Source: Streptomyces sp. NBC_00568
Lineage (GTDB): Bacteria; Actinomycetota; Actinomycetes; Streptomycetales; Streptomycetaceae
Direction: 5' to 3'
NCBI RefSeq assembly: GCF_026341855.1
Contig: NZ_JAPENW010000001.1
Location: forward strand, 6,625,001-6,689,000
Length of the DNA stretch: 64,000 nucleotides
Shown here: piece by piece, positions 57,559-64,000 of the stretch
How positions within the stretch are numbered: the stretch's first letter is position 1
How the letters are laid out: every line of letters begins with the position of its first letter
Made by a program: the position numbers and the translations under genes
Notes under the pieces: model-generated
Databases searched by the model: none
What the model was told of the DNA's origin: nothing
Seen by the model: only the letters and a program-made list of their open reading frames with translations

Positions 57559-59484
57559 ATGTTCCGCGATCACCTGCCATCAGCCGAGCGCTCCGCCGAC
57601 AGCGTGGAAGCGCCGTTCCTGGAACTCCTGGCCAGAGGAGCGACCGCCGACGCCTACGAGCAGCCGGTGCTCCTCGCCCGCGCCGAGGGCCTGCCCGCCG
57701 ACCGCGTCGCCGCGCTCGAACAGGCCAAGCTGCTCGCCCTGCGCGTGCGCACGGAGATAGAGGGACGGCGCCGCCGCGAGGCCGAACTCTCCGCGCTCTT
57801 CGAGACCGCGCACGACCTCGCGGGCCTGCGCGACCTCGACGCCGTGCTGCAGGCGATCGTGCAGCGGGCCCGGTCCCTGCTGGGCACGGACGTGGCGTAT
57901 CTCAGCCTGAACGACACGGCCAGAGGCGACACCTATATGCGTGTCACCGAAGGCTCGGTCGCCGCACGGTTCCAGCAGTTGCGGCTCGGCATGGGGGAGG
58001 GCCTGGGCGGGCTCGTCGCGCAGACCGCCCGCCCCTACGTCACCGACGACTACTTCAAGGACGAGCGCTTCCAGCACACCCGCACCATCGACGCGGGCGT
58101 ACGGGACGAGGGGCTCGTCGCGATTCTCGGCGTGCCCTTGATGATCGGACCCCAGGTCATCGGCGTGCTGTTCGCGGCGGACCGCCGGGCGCGGGTCTTC
58201 GAGCGGGAACAGATCGCACTGCTCGGCTCCTTCGCGGCCCTCGCCGCGGCGGCCATCGACACGGCGAACGCGCTGGCGGACACCCGATCCGCCCTCGACC
58301 GCCTGGGCCGCGCCAACGACATCATCCGGGACCGCAGCGGAGTGATCGAGCGCGCCTCGGACGTCCACGACCGGCTCGCCGAACTCGTGCTGCGCGGCGG
58401 GGGAGTCCATGACGTGGCCGCCGCGGTGTCCGAAGTCCTCGACGGCACGGTCGAGTTCGCCGAGCCCGGCGCCACACCGGCCACCGCGGTGGAGGCCGCC
58501 CGCGCCGACGGCCACGCCGTGCGACACGGGGACGACTGGGTCACCGCTGTGGCAGCCGGCGGCGAGCTGCTCGGCGCCCTGGTGCTCCGCGGGCACCCGG
58601 GCCTCGACCCCGTCGACCAGCGCACCCTGGAGCGCGCCGCCATGGTGACCTCGCTGCTCCTGCTCGCCAGACGCTCGGCCTCAGAAGCCGAACAGCGCGT
58701 ACGCGGCGAGCTGTTGGACGACCTGCTGGACGCCCGGGACCGCGATCCGAGGCTGCTGCGCGAGCGGGCCGCGCGGCTGCACGCCGACCTCGACGGCCTT
58801 CACGTGGTGCTCGCGGCCCGTCTCGACGCCACGGCCGCCGACGCCGACCAGGAGGCGAGCGCACGCAGACGGCTGTGGTCCGCCGCGTCCCATCTCGCCA
58901 CCACCCGCCACGGACTGGCGGCCGCCCGCGACGGCGGCACCGTCCTGCTGCTCCCCCTCGGACCCGGCGACACAGCGACGACACTGGCCCGCCGCACGGC
59001 CAGGCAGCTCGGTACCGCCGTCCACGAAGCGGTCAGTGTCGGTGCCTCGGCACCCGTCGACCGGCTCGCGGCGCGTCCCGAAGCGGTGGCCTCGGCGTAC
59101 ACGGAGGGCCGACGCTGCCTGGAGGCACTGCGCCTGCTCGGCCGGGCCGGCGACGGCGCGGCCGCCGAGGACTTCGGGTTCCTGGGACTGCTCCTCGCAG
59201 GGGACCGGGACATCTCCGGGTTCGTCGACCGCACCATCGGCGGAGTCGTCGCCTACGACGAACGGCGCGGCACCGACCTCTTGCACACCCTCGACGCGTA
59301 CTTCGCGAGCGGCATGAGCCCGGCACGCACGAAGGACGCCCTGCACGTGCATGTGAACACCGTCGCGCAGCGGTTGGAGCGGGTGGGCCGCCTGCTCGGG
59401 GACGACTGGCAGAGCCCGGCCCGCACACTGGAGATCCAACTCGCCCTGAGACTGCACCGGTTGTCGTCGGGCGCACCGCGCTGA
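57559..59484 (+). CDS. PucR/CdaR-type regulator with GAF domain
   Basis: 641 residues. N-terminal helical region and GAF domain (LDAVLQAIVQRARSLLGTDVAYLSLNDTARGDTYMRV, RPYVTDDYFKDERFQHT, LGVPLMIGPQVIGVLFAADR), a middle linker and GGDEF-like CdaR fold, and a C-terminal HTH (TKDALHVHVNTVAQRLERVGRLLGDDWQSPARTLEIQLALRLH). This design matches PucR/CdaR regulators of carbohydrate or purine genes. Starts at ATG 57559 (ATG 57541 possible). It lies between BDH and the MHS carrier, so it probably activates or represses both. Confidence 0.92.
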   Translation: MFRDHLPSAERSADSVEAPFLELLARGATADAYEQPVLLARAEGLPADRVAALEQAKLLALRVRTEIEGRRRREAELSALFETAHDLAGLRDLDAVLQAIVQRARSLLGTDVAYLSLNDTARGDTYMRVTEGSVAARFQQLRLGMGEGLGGLVAQTARPYVTDDYFKDERFQHTRTIDAGVRDEGLVAILGVPLMIGPQVIGVLFAADRRARVFEREQIALLGSFAALAAAAIDTANALADTRSALDRLGRANDIIRDRSGVIERASDVHDRLAELVLRGGGVHDVAAAVSEVLDGTVEFAEPGATPATAVEAARADGHAVRHGDDWVTAVAAGGELLGALVLRGHPGLDPVDQRTLERAAMVTSLLLLARRSASEAEQRVRGELLDDLLDARDRDPRLLRERAARLHADLDGLHVVLAARLDATAADADQEASARRRLWSAASHLATTRHGLAAARDGGTVLLLPLGPGDTATTLARRTARQLGTAVHEAVSVGASAPVDRLAARPEAVASAYTEGRRCLEALRLLGRAGDGAAAEDFGFLGLLLAGDRDISGFVDRTIGGVVAYDERRGTDLLHTLDAYFASGMSPARTKDALHVHVNTVAQRLERVGRLLGDDWQSPARTLEIQLALRLHRLSSGAPR

Positions 59485-59514
59485 TCCCCGCACGCGGATC
59501 GCGTACGGGGATCA
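59482..59514. terminator. Bidirectional terminator containing the PucR stop codon
   Basis: TGATCCCCG pairs with CGGGGATCA and, inside one mismatch, ACGCG pairs with CGCGT around a 3-nt loop. The TGA of the regulator is the first codon of the left arm. It separates two convergent genes. Confidence 0.85.
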
Positions 59515-59530
59515 GGGGTGCGGGCCTCGG

Positions 59531-60916
59531 TCAGACGGTGCGGGCGTCCGCCGGCGTCGCGGAAGCGGGCCGCTCGTCGGTCGTGGCCTCGACGTCGGAC
59601 AGGTCGCGGCTGCGGGTCTCCTTCGCCAGGCCCACGGCGATCAGGGTCAGGACGACCGCCCCGATCACGTACAGGGAGATGGGGGTCGAGGTGCCGTACG
59701 AGGAGAGCAGCGCCGTCGCGATGAGCGGTGCGGGCGCGCCCGCCGCGACGGAGGCGAACTGGGCGCCGATGGAGGCACCCGAGTAGCGCATCCGGGTCGC
59801 GAACATCTCGGAGAAGAAGGCGGCTTGGGGTGCGTACATGGCGCCGTGCAGGACCAGGCCGACGGTGACGGCGAGGACCAGATTCCCGAAGCCGCCGGTG
59901 TCGATCAGGGAGAAGAACGGGAACATCCAGAGGCCGATTCCCGCGGCGCCGAACAGGTAGACGGGGCGGCGGCCGACGCGGTCGGAGAGCGCGCCCCAGG
60001 CCGGGATGACGGCGAAGTGCACGGCCGAGGCGATGAGGACGGCGTTGAGCGCGGTCTGCTTGGAGACGCCGGCGGAGGTGGTGGCGTACACGAGGATGAA
60101 GGCGGTGATCACGTAGTAGCTGATGTTCTCGGCCATGCGGGCGCCCATCGCGACGAGCACGTCCCGCCAGTGGTGACGCAGGACGGCGACCAGCGGAAGC
60201 TTCTCCGGCTTGTCCGTTCCCGCCGCCTTGCGGGCCTCCGCCTGGGCCAACGCCTGCTTGAAGACGGGCGATTCATCGACAGACAGACGTATCCACAAAC
60301 CGACGACGACCAGGACGCCGGAGAGCAGGAAGGGAATGCGCCAGCCCCAGGAGACGAAGGCGGCGTCCGACTGGGTCGCGGTGAGCAAAGAAAGGACGCC
60401 GGTCGCCAGGAGCTGGCCGGCGGGTGCTCCGGTCTGCGGCCACGACGCCCAGAACCCTCGCCGCTTGGCATCGCCGTGCTCGGACACCAGCAGGACGGCG
60501 CCGCCCCACTCACCGCCCAGCGCGAAGCCCTGCACCAGGCGAAGTGCGGTCAGCAGGACGGGGGCCGCCACGCCGACGGTCGCGTGCGTGGGCAGCAGAC
60601 CGATCGCGAACGTCGCCCCGCCCATCAGCAGCAGGCTCAGCACCAGCAGCTTCTTGCGGCCGAGCCGGTCGCCGTAGTGCCCGAAGACGAGCGCGCCCAG
60701 CGGCCGGGCCGCGAACCCGACGGCGTAGGTCAGGAAGGAAAGCAATGTGCCGACGAGCGGGTCGGATCCGGGAAAGAAGAGCTTGTTGAAAACCAGGGCG
60801 GCGGCCGAGCCGTAGAGGAAGAAGTCGTACCACTCGATGGTGGTGCCGATGAGGCTGGCGGCGACGATGCGCTTGAGGCTGGCGGGGGGTGGGGGAGCGG
60901 TGGTTCCGGAGGCCAT
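59531..60916 (-). CDS. MFS transporter, metabolite:H+ symporter (MHS) family
   Basis: 461 residues, 12 helices. N-terminal RIVAASLIGTTIEWYDFFLYGSAAALV is the MHS signature; YGDRLGRKKLLVLSLLLMGG is loop 2-3 motif A, and LVQGFALGGEWGGAVLLVSEH is motif typical of proline/shikimate/ketoglutarate carriers. It imports an organic acid with protons. Adjacent convergent PucR and bdh genes suggest hydroxybutyrate or a similar substrate (inference). ATG 60916 has GAGGAAG upstream. Confidence 0.93.
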   Translation of the reverse strand: MASGTTAPPPPASLKRIVAASLIGTTIEWYDFFLYGSAAALVFNKLFFPGSDPLVGTLLSFLTYAVGFAARPLGALVFGHYGDRLGRKKLLVLSLLLMGGATFAIGLLPTHATVGVAAPVLLTALRLVQGFALGGEWGGAVLLVSEHGDAKRRGFWASWPQTGAPAGQLLATGVLSLLTATQSDAAFVSWGWRIPFLLSGVLVVVGLWIRLSVDESPVFKQALAQAEARKAAGTDKPEKLPLVAVLRHHWRDVLVAMGARMAENISYYVITAFILVYATTSAGVSKQTALNAVLIASAVHFAVIPAWGALSDRVGRRPVYLFGAAGIGLWMFPFFSLIDTGGFGNLVLAVTVGLVLHGAMYAPQAAFFSEMFATRMRYSGASIGAQFASVAAGAPAPLIATALLSSYGTSTPISLYVIGAVVLTLIAVGLAKETRSRDLSDVEATTDERPASATPADARTV

Positions 60917-61517
60917 GTGCGCCACTTCCTCGTGTGCGGTGGGGACGGGTACGTGTTGGCACACGGTAGGAAGACGCACGTCAGGGGCACATGTGGTGGG
61001 GCAACATAGTTCGAGGGTTGGCTATGCGTGTGGCCACCATGCCAGGGTTGCGGAAGGCCGGTTCAGGGGCTCGTAGGTGGTCGAAACTGGTGCCGTCTGG
61101 CTGCGCCCCGGCACCGTACGGCTGCCCCCGTGGCCCGGCCGGCTCCCGTTCACCGCTGGAGATGGTCCACCGCAACACCGTCCACTACCGCATCCAGCGG
61201 CCGTCGACCACTACCACCTCGACCTCGACGCCAACGCCTTCGACCTCCACTTCGCCCTCAACGTCCGCCGCTGGCACGGGGCGGAAGTCCTGCGCCGCAA
61301 GCGCAGATGATGGAGTCATGGGGGCCCTTCGTCACCTCATCAGTTCCCTGAAGTGGACACTCGTCCGGCTCTCTGGACACGCGTCACCGCATCCGCATCC
61401 GCCACCTCGACGAGACGCTGCGGGGTAGGTGGCGCCGACCCTGCCGCAGTTGGGGCGCGTTCCTGCAGTGGGACTCGCGCCGACGTTGATCCTGGTACCC
61501 CGTCCTTCTGTCGCCGG
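60917..61517. other. Gene-poor region (601 bp) with a PucR relic
   Basis: Apart from the PucR-like fragment at 61162-61310, no coding signal is convincing. Some open frames are long because of composition only. Marks the start of a less conserved 3-kb stretch. Confidence 0.55.
61162..61310 (+). pseudogene. Relic of a PucR/CdaR C-terminal HTH
   Basis: In one frame the DNA reads MVHRNTVHYRIQR, the hallmark helix-turn-helix of PucR/CdaR regulators; after about 61200 the expected continuation (AVDHYHLDLDANAFDLHFAL, then NVRRWHGAEVL) is in another frame, ending in TGA at 61308. A single-base shift near 61198-61201 joins them. No upstream part of such a regulator is found. It is a broken fragment, not an active gene. 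Confidence 0.7.
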
Positions 61518-62657
61518 CTATTTGGTCCGCAGCATGAGGGCAAGACGTGTGTTGTCGCCGTAGACCCCGGTCTCATCGCCGCGGATCCCGTACCGCTTCT
61601 GAAACAGGGTCACTGCCGCTCGGATCTCGGCGTCGTAGCGGCCGTCGATCGGCCCACCGTCGTAGATGCCGGGTATCTGCAGGAGACGTACCTGCAACTC
61701 GTAGACGCCATGGCCGCTGTCGCCTTGGCGCAGGACGCCCGTGCCCGGGATTTCGGGGAGCGGCGGGTCAGGTGTGCCGTGCGGCGGGCGGTTCGACTGC
61801 CCTTCCGTCGGGAGGGAGGGGTCCTTCGGCGCGGGAGTCGCCGGCTGTGGGGATTCCATGTGCCGGGCAGGCGAAGAGGAGGTCGCAGGGTCGGCGTTGT
61901 GGTAGGTCAGCAGCCACGTGGCGAGGATCAATCCGCTCGCCGCGCCCAGCCCGAGGATTCCGGTGATTCGCAGGTCCCTGCGGCTGGTGAATCGCCGCCG
62001 TCTGCCGCCGGTCTTCCTCCCATGTGCGCGGGCGGATGGCGCAGATCCCCTTAAGGGCGCCGTGTCGAGCTGGTCGAACGGGACGGCAGCACAGCGGGAG
62101 ACGTCCGGCCAAGCGCCCGGCCGGGGGGTCCTGCTCGACGAGCTTTCCTGCCAGGGTGCCGGAGCTGGGAGAGCCACGGCTGGTGCGACAGCCTCCGGTT
62201 CCGGTCCACCGGCCGTCGGCGGCTTTCCCGTCGACGGGGGTGGGACGGCCTCCAGCCCTCTGGGCAGCCCCGGTGGCTCCGCAACGACAGCCCGCGGAGT
62301 GTCGTGGTGCAGGCCGCCAGTCGGCAGCGATTCAGTGGCAGTTGGGCGGTGGGGCCCGGGACGCTCTGGTTGCGTGCCTGACGACACACGTCTGACTGGC
62401 AGTGCCTGGCCGGATGCGGAGCAAGCCGGGGTCGACGGGGACGAGGTCGGCTGGGGAAAGCGGGCATCCCCGGTCGGGTGACCGTGCCGGCTCTGGGGCT
62501 GAGACGGGCCTTCGACCTCCTGGTTCTCGTCGCGCAGGAGGTCGGCGCGTGCGGCATCCAAAGCGTCCAGCACGGCTTGGAAGGAGTCTCTGATCCCTTG
62601 CGCGATGTCAGGGTCCGAGCCGGGAGTTCGCTCAGGGTTGGCGTCGTTGCGACCCAC
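61518..62657 (-). CDS. Membrane protein with C-terminal peptidoglycan-binding domain
   Basis: 379 residues. N-terminal ~200 residues are Pro/Ser/Ala-rich and disordered (PSQPQSRHGHPTGDARF, PSTGKPPTAGGPEPEAVAP). One membrane helix follows (LRITGILGLGAASGLILATWLL), a Pro-rich extracytoplasmic linker, and a PG_binding_1 domain at the end (LRQGDSGHGVYELQVRLLQI, GPIDGRYDAEIRAAVTLFQK, YGIRGDETGVYGDNT). It anchors the cell wall to the membrane. GTG start with GAGGAGGAC at good spacing. Two other leftward frames lie upstream within 50 bp. Confidence 0.88.
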   Translation of the reverse strand: MGRNDANPERTPGSDPDIAQGIRDSFQAVLDALDAARADLLRDENQEVEGPSQPQSRHGHPTGDARFPQPTSSPSTPACSASGQALPVRRVSSGTQPERPGPHRPTATESLPTGGLHHDTPRAVVAEPPGLPRGLEAVPPPSTGKPPTAGGPEPEAVAPAVALPAPAPWQESSSSRTPRPGAWPDVSRCAAVPFDQLDTAPLRGSAPSARAHGRKTGGRRRRFTSRRDLRITGILGLGAASGLILATWLLTYHNADPATSSSPARHMESPQPATPAPKDPSLPTEGQSNRPPHGTPDPPLPEIPGTGVLRQGDSGHGVYELQVRLLQIPGIYDGGPIDGRYDAEIRAAVTLFQKRYGIRGDETGVYGDNTRLALMLRTK

Positions 62658-62703
62658 CGAGTCCTCCTCAACTTGTCTTGTTTCTGACGGCCCATTTCTT
62701 TCA

Positions 62704-62892
62704 TCAGCGGCGGTCAGGTACCAGCTGTAGGGTGGTGATCACTGCGAGGGCCTCTGCGCAGGGCGCCCCGGTGGCGGGTTTCCCTCTCTTCTCAGGGAGG
62801 CAATACGTAGGCCGCGCGGCTTTGTCTTCATCGTGCGGCCGGTATGTAACCCACGCCTCATCCAGAGCCCGGGCGGTGGTACAGCCGCACAT
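62704..62892 (-). CDS. Hypothetical small protein
   Basis: 62 residues. Begins MCGCTTARALDEAWVTYRPH and ends CAEALAVITTLQLVPDRR, with four cysteines and no recognised motif. Codon third positions are a little less GC-biased than in the neighbours, which would fit a recently acquired gene. Ribosome site weak (AACGAG). It lies 46 bp upstream of the peptidoglycan-binding protein gene in the same direction. Confidence 0.4.
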   Translation of the reverse strand: MCGCTTARALDEAWVTYRPHDEDKAARPTYCLPEKRGKPATGAPCAEALAVITTLQLVPDRR

Positions 62893-63067
62893 CTCGTTCT
62901 GCAGAGCCCCGAATTCGCCGAACCGTGGATCCGATCACCGCGTCCGCGCATGTGACACGCCGTGCTGGAACTGCACGACCCTTGGATCGGCTGGGTGGCA
63001 GTACCTCGGGGCTGCCCTTCGAACTGTCCCTGATCGTCACCGGCACAACGTCAAGGAGGCCGCTGTC

Positions 63068-63229
63068 ATGCGACGCCTGGCCGAGCGCTACGGGTGCGGG
63101 CTTCGGGGTGCCCATGGTTGGGTGGCTAGGGGGATCGGCGCTGGCTGGTCCCCGATGGCCGCCTCACAGCGGCCGGCGAGGCTTTTCTCTCCCGCGGTCT
63201 GGCAGGGGAGGTCGAGCCGTGGGAAGTGA
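63068..63229 (+). CDS. Candidate small ORF with a good ribosome site
   Basis: 53 codons; AGGAGG lies 8 nt before the ATG. The product (MRRLAERYGCGLRGAHGWVA) has no motif and ends in a Trp/Ser/Arg-rich tail. Kept only for the strong Shine-Dalgarno; likely not functional. Confidence 0.2.
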   Translation: MRRLAERYGCGLRGAHGWVARGIGAGWSPMAASQRPARLFSPAVWQGRSSRGK

Positions 63230-63424
63230 GCAGCACTCGGCCCGGATCGAGCCGCAACCGTTCGGCTCGTACGCGGAAGCTGCCGCGCCGTCCCGATCAT
63301 CAACGTCCCTTCCAGCAGAGTTACCTACCCCACTCTTCAGCCTGTGGGTGAGTACTCATTCGATGCGCCCCGTTGAACCCAGTAACCGGTGACCCACCCG
63401 CAGACCGGTAAGTGAGGTTCGTAC

Positions 63425-63523
63425 ATGTCAAAGATCGGTCCGAAACAAACCCAGCGGCGTCTCCCCACCGCTGACTGCTGCCCGGATTGGGTGCACCTTT
63501 GCTCCCGTCAACTCAAGGACTGA
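63425..63523 (+). CDS. Candidate small ORF just upstream of the SCO2400-type gene
   Basis: 32 codons from ATG, with GAGG 7 nt upstream. The peptide MSKIGPKQTQRRLPTADCCP then DWVHLCSRQLKD has three cysteines in a short span, like a zinc knuckle. Ends 13 bp before the SCO2400-type start. Uncertain. Confidence 0.3.
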   Translation: MSKIGPKQTQRRLPTADCCPDWVHLCSRQLKD

Positions 63524-63536
63524 GAACGGTCGCTTC

Positions 63537-64000
63537 ATGGACTACTGCATCCCGTGCAGCCGCACGCTCAACGGCACCGTTACCTGCCCAGAGTGTGGGG
63601 CATACGACCCCGGCATGGCACAGCCGAGCGATCGGAGAGACGGTGCTCCGGCCGTCGAGGCCGCGATGCCGGAGGTCCGCTCGAGTAGGGGACCGAGCTC
63701 CTCCGGGTCGCCCCTTCCCGGGTCAACGACTGCCTCGCAAGACCTGCCGGCTGACCGGTACGACCGTCCGGCGCGGCTGAAGAAGTATGCCGCCCGGTCT
63801 CTTGCCGCAGCCGCCTTCACCCTCCTCGGAGGCCTGGCCAGCGCATCGGTGTTTCCCCAGTCGACGGCCCCACGAGCAGCCTCGATCCCGGAACAGCCGT
63901 CCCCCGAAGAGCCCGGGGTCCGCGTTCCCGATACACAGGCTTCACCGGAGCGTGTGACCACGCACCCGGCCCGAAAGGGCGTCCGGGACCGAAACGGGGA
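63537..64000 (+). CDS. SCO2400-family protein (partial, runs past the right edge)
   Basis: About 154 residues visible, no stop before the window ends. The N-terminal zinc-ribbon-like motif MDYCIPCSRTLNGTVTCPEC followed by GAYDP identifies the Streptomyces SCO2400 family: CxxC...CxxC at residues 4-20. A disordered stretch follows, then a membrane helix (KYAARSLAAAAFTLLGGLASASVF) and a Pro/Ser-rich extracytoplasmic tail. Function unknown; a membrane-anchored zinc-ribbon protein. Confidence 0.85.
   Translation, partial: MDYCIPCSRTLNGTVTCPECGAYDPGMAQPSDRRDGAPAVEAAMPEVRSSRGPSSSGSPLPGSTTASQDLPADRYDRPARLKKYAARSLAAAAFTLLGGLASASVFPQSTAPRAASIPEQPSPEEPGVRVPDTQASPERVTTHPARKGVRDRNG

Larger units (their letters stand above)
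62893..63536. other. Low-annotation region before the SCO2400-type gene (644 bp)
   Basis: Two short candidate ORFs are listed separately. No promoter or terminator of good quality is visible, and base composition is similar to the rest. Possibly remnant sequence. Confidence 0.4.

Overview
The window is high-GC actinobacterial DNA and reads as Streptomyces. Nearly every third codon position is G or C, GTG starts are common, and many genes have a TANNNT -10 box 6-8 nt before the start codon with no Shine-Dalgarno (leaderless). Recognisable Streptomyces families include an SCO2400-type protein, MAB_1171c-type protein, double TerD protein, large GapB-type GAPDH, mycothiol-dependent isomerase fold and an F420-type Ddn protein. 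I see no rRNA, tRNA, CRISPR array, intact insertion sequence, prophage or large biosynthetic gene cluster. Most of the window is ordinary chromosomal accessory sequence; the last ~3 kb is less well organised and has a gene relic.

Layout. 1-4 kb: a LacI regulator divergent from a ROK sugar kinase, a small secreted protein, and a P-loop kinase-NUDIX fusion. 4-10.9 kb: M20 dipeptidase divergent from a geranylgeranyl-reductase-type flavoprotein, a Ddn-type protein divergent from a TetR regulator over a dense array of operator-like repeats, and a NarL-type two-component system. 11-17.4 kb: MFS exporter divergent from MarR, a maleylpyruvate-isomerase-fold protein, a second MFS and GapB. 17.8-24 kb: CelD/BcsL-type acyltransferase, a DeoR / SIS isomerase / class II aldolase amino-sugar set, and a MAB_1171c-type membrane protein. 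24-29.6 kb: FAD oxidoreductase, an unknown small protein coupled to a phytanoyl-CoA dioxygenase divergent from AraC, an rRNA G-N2 methyltransferase-type enzyme and AlkB. 29.7-41.4 kb: ROK repressor, phosphotriesterase-family/DUF4865/TetR set, SHOCT-ABC transporter operon, an RsbW-type ATPase, a cysteine desulfhydrase-type PLP enzyme, SRPBCC and an orphan DeoR. 41.6-54 kb: a large membrane serine hydrolase tail-to-tail with a beta-helix-AAA+ fusion, Rv1733c-type, MOSC, double TerD, HpnB-type glycosyltransferase, a glutamate-racemase-like enzyme, a PH-domain-like protein and an O-antigen-ligase-like protein. 54.4-61 kb: apolipoprotein N-acyltransferase, NUDIX, and a 3-hydroxybutyrate dehydrogenase / PucR regulator / MHS transporter module. 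61-64 kb: a decayed PucR fragment, a peptidoglycan-binding membrane protein, small ORFs and a partial SCO2400-type gene.

How genes work together. Several self-contained regulator-target pairs share divergent promoters with visible inverted repeats (LacI/ROK, Ddn/TetR, MFS/MarR, DeoR/SIS-aldolase, PhyH/AraC). The SIS isomerase and class II aldolase suggest amino-sugar phosphate breakdown. The dehydrogenase, PucR regulator and MHS carrier suggest import and oxidation of 3-hydroxybutyrate or a similar acid.

The most unusual features are (i) many unrelated short tandem arrays in intergenic DNA, including two arrays of exactly eight heptamers, (ii) at least five genes whose 3' end, usually with the stop codon, is repeated just downstream, (iii) the beta-helix-AAA+ fusion, and (iv) a TTA-containing small ORF coupled to the cysteine desulfhydrase gene.
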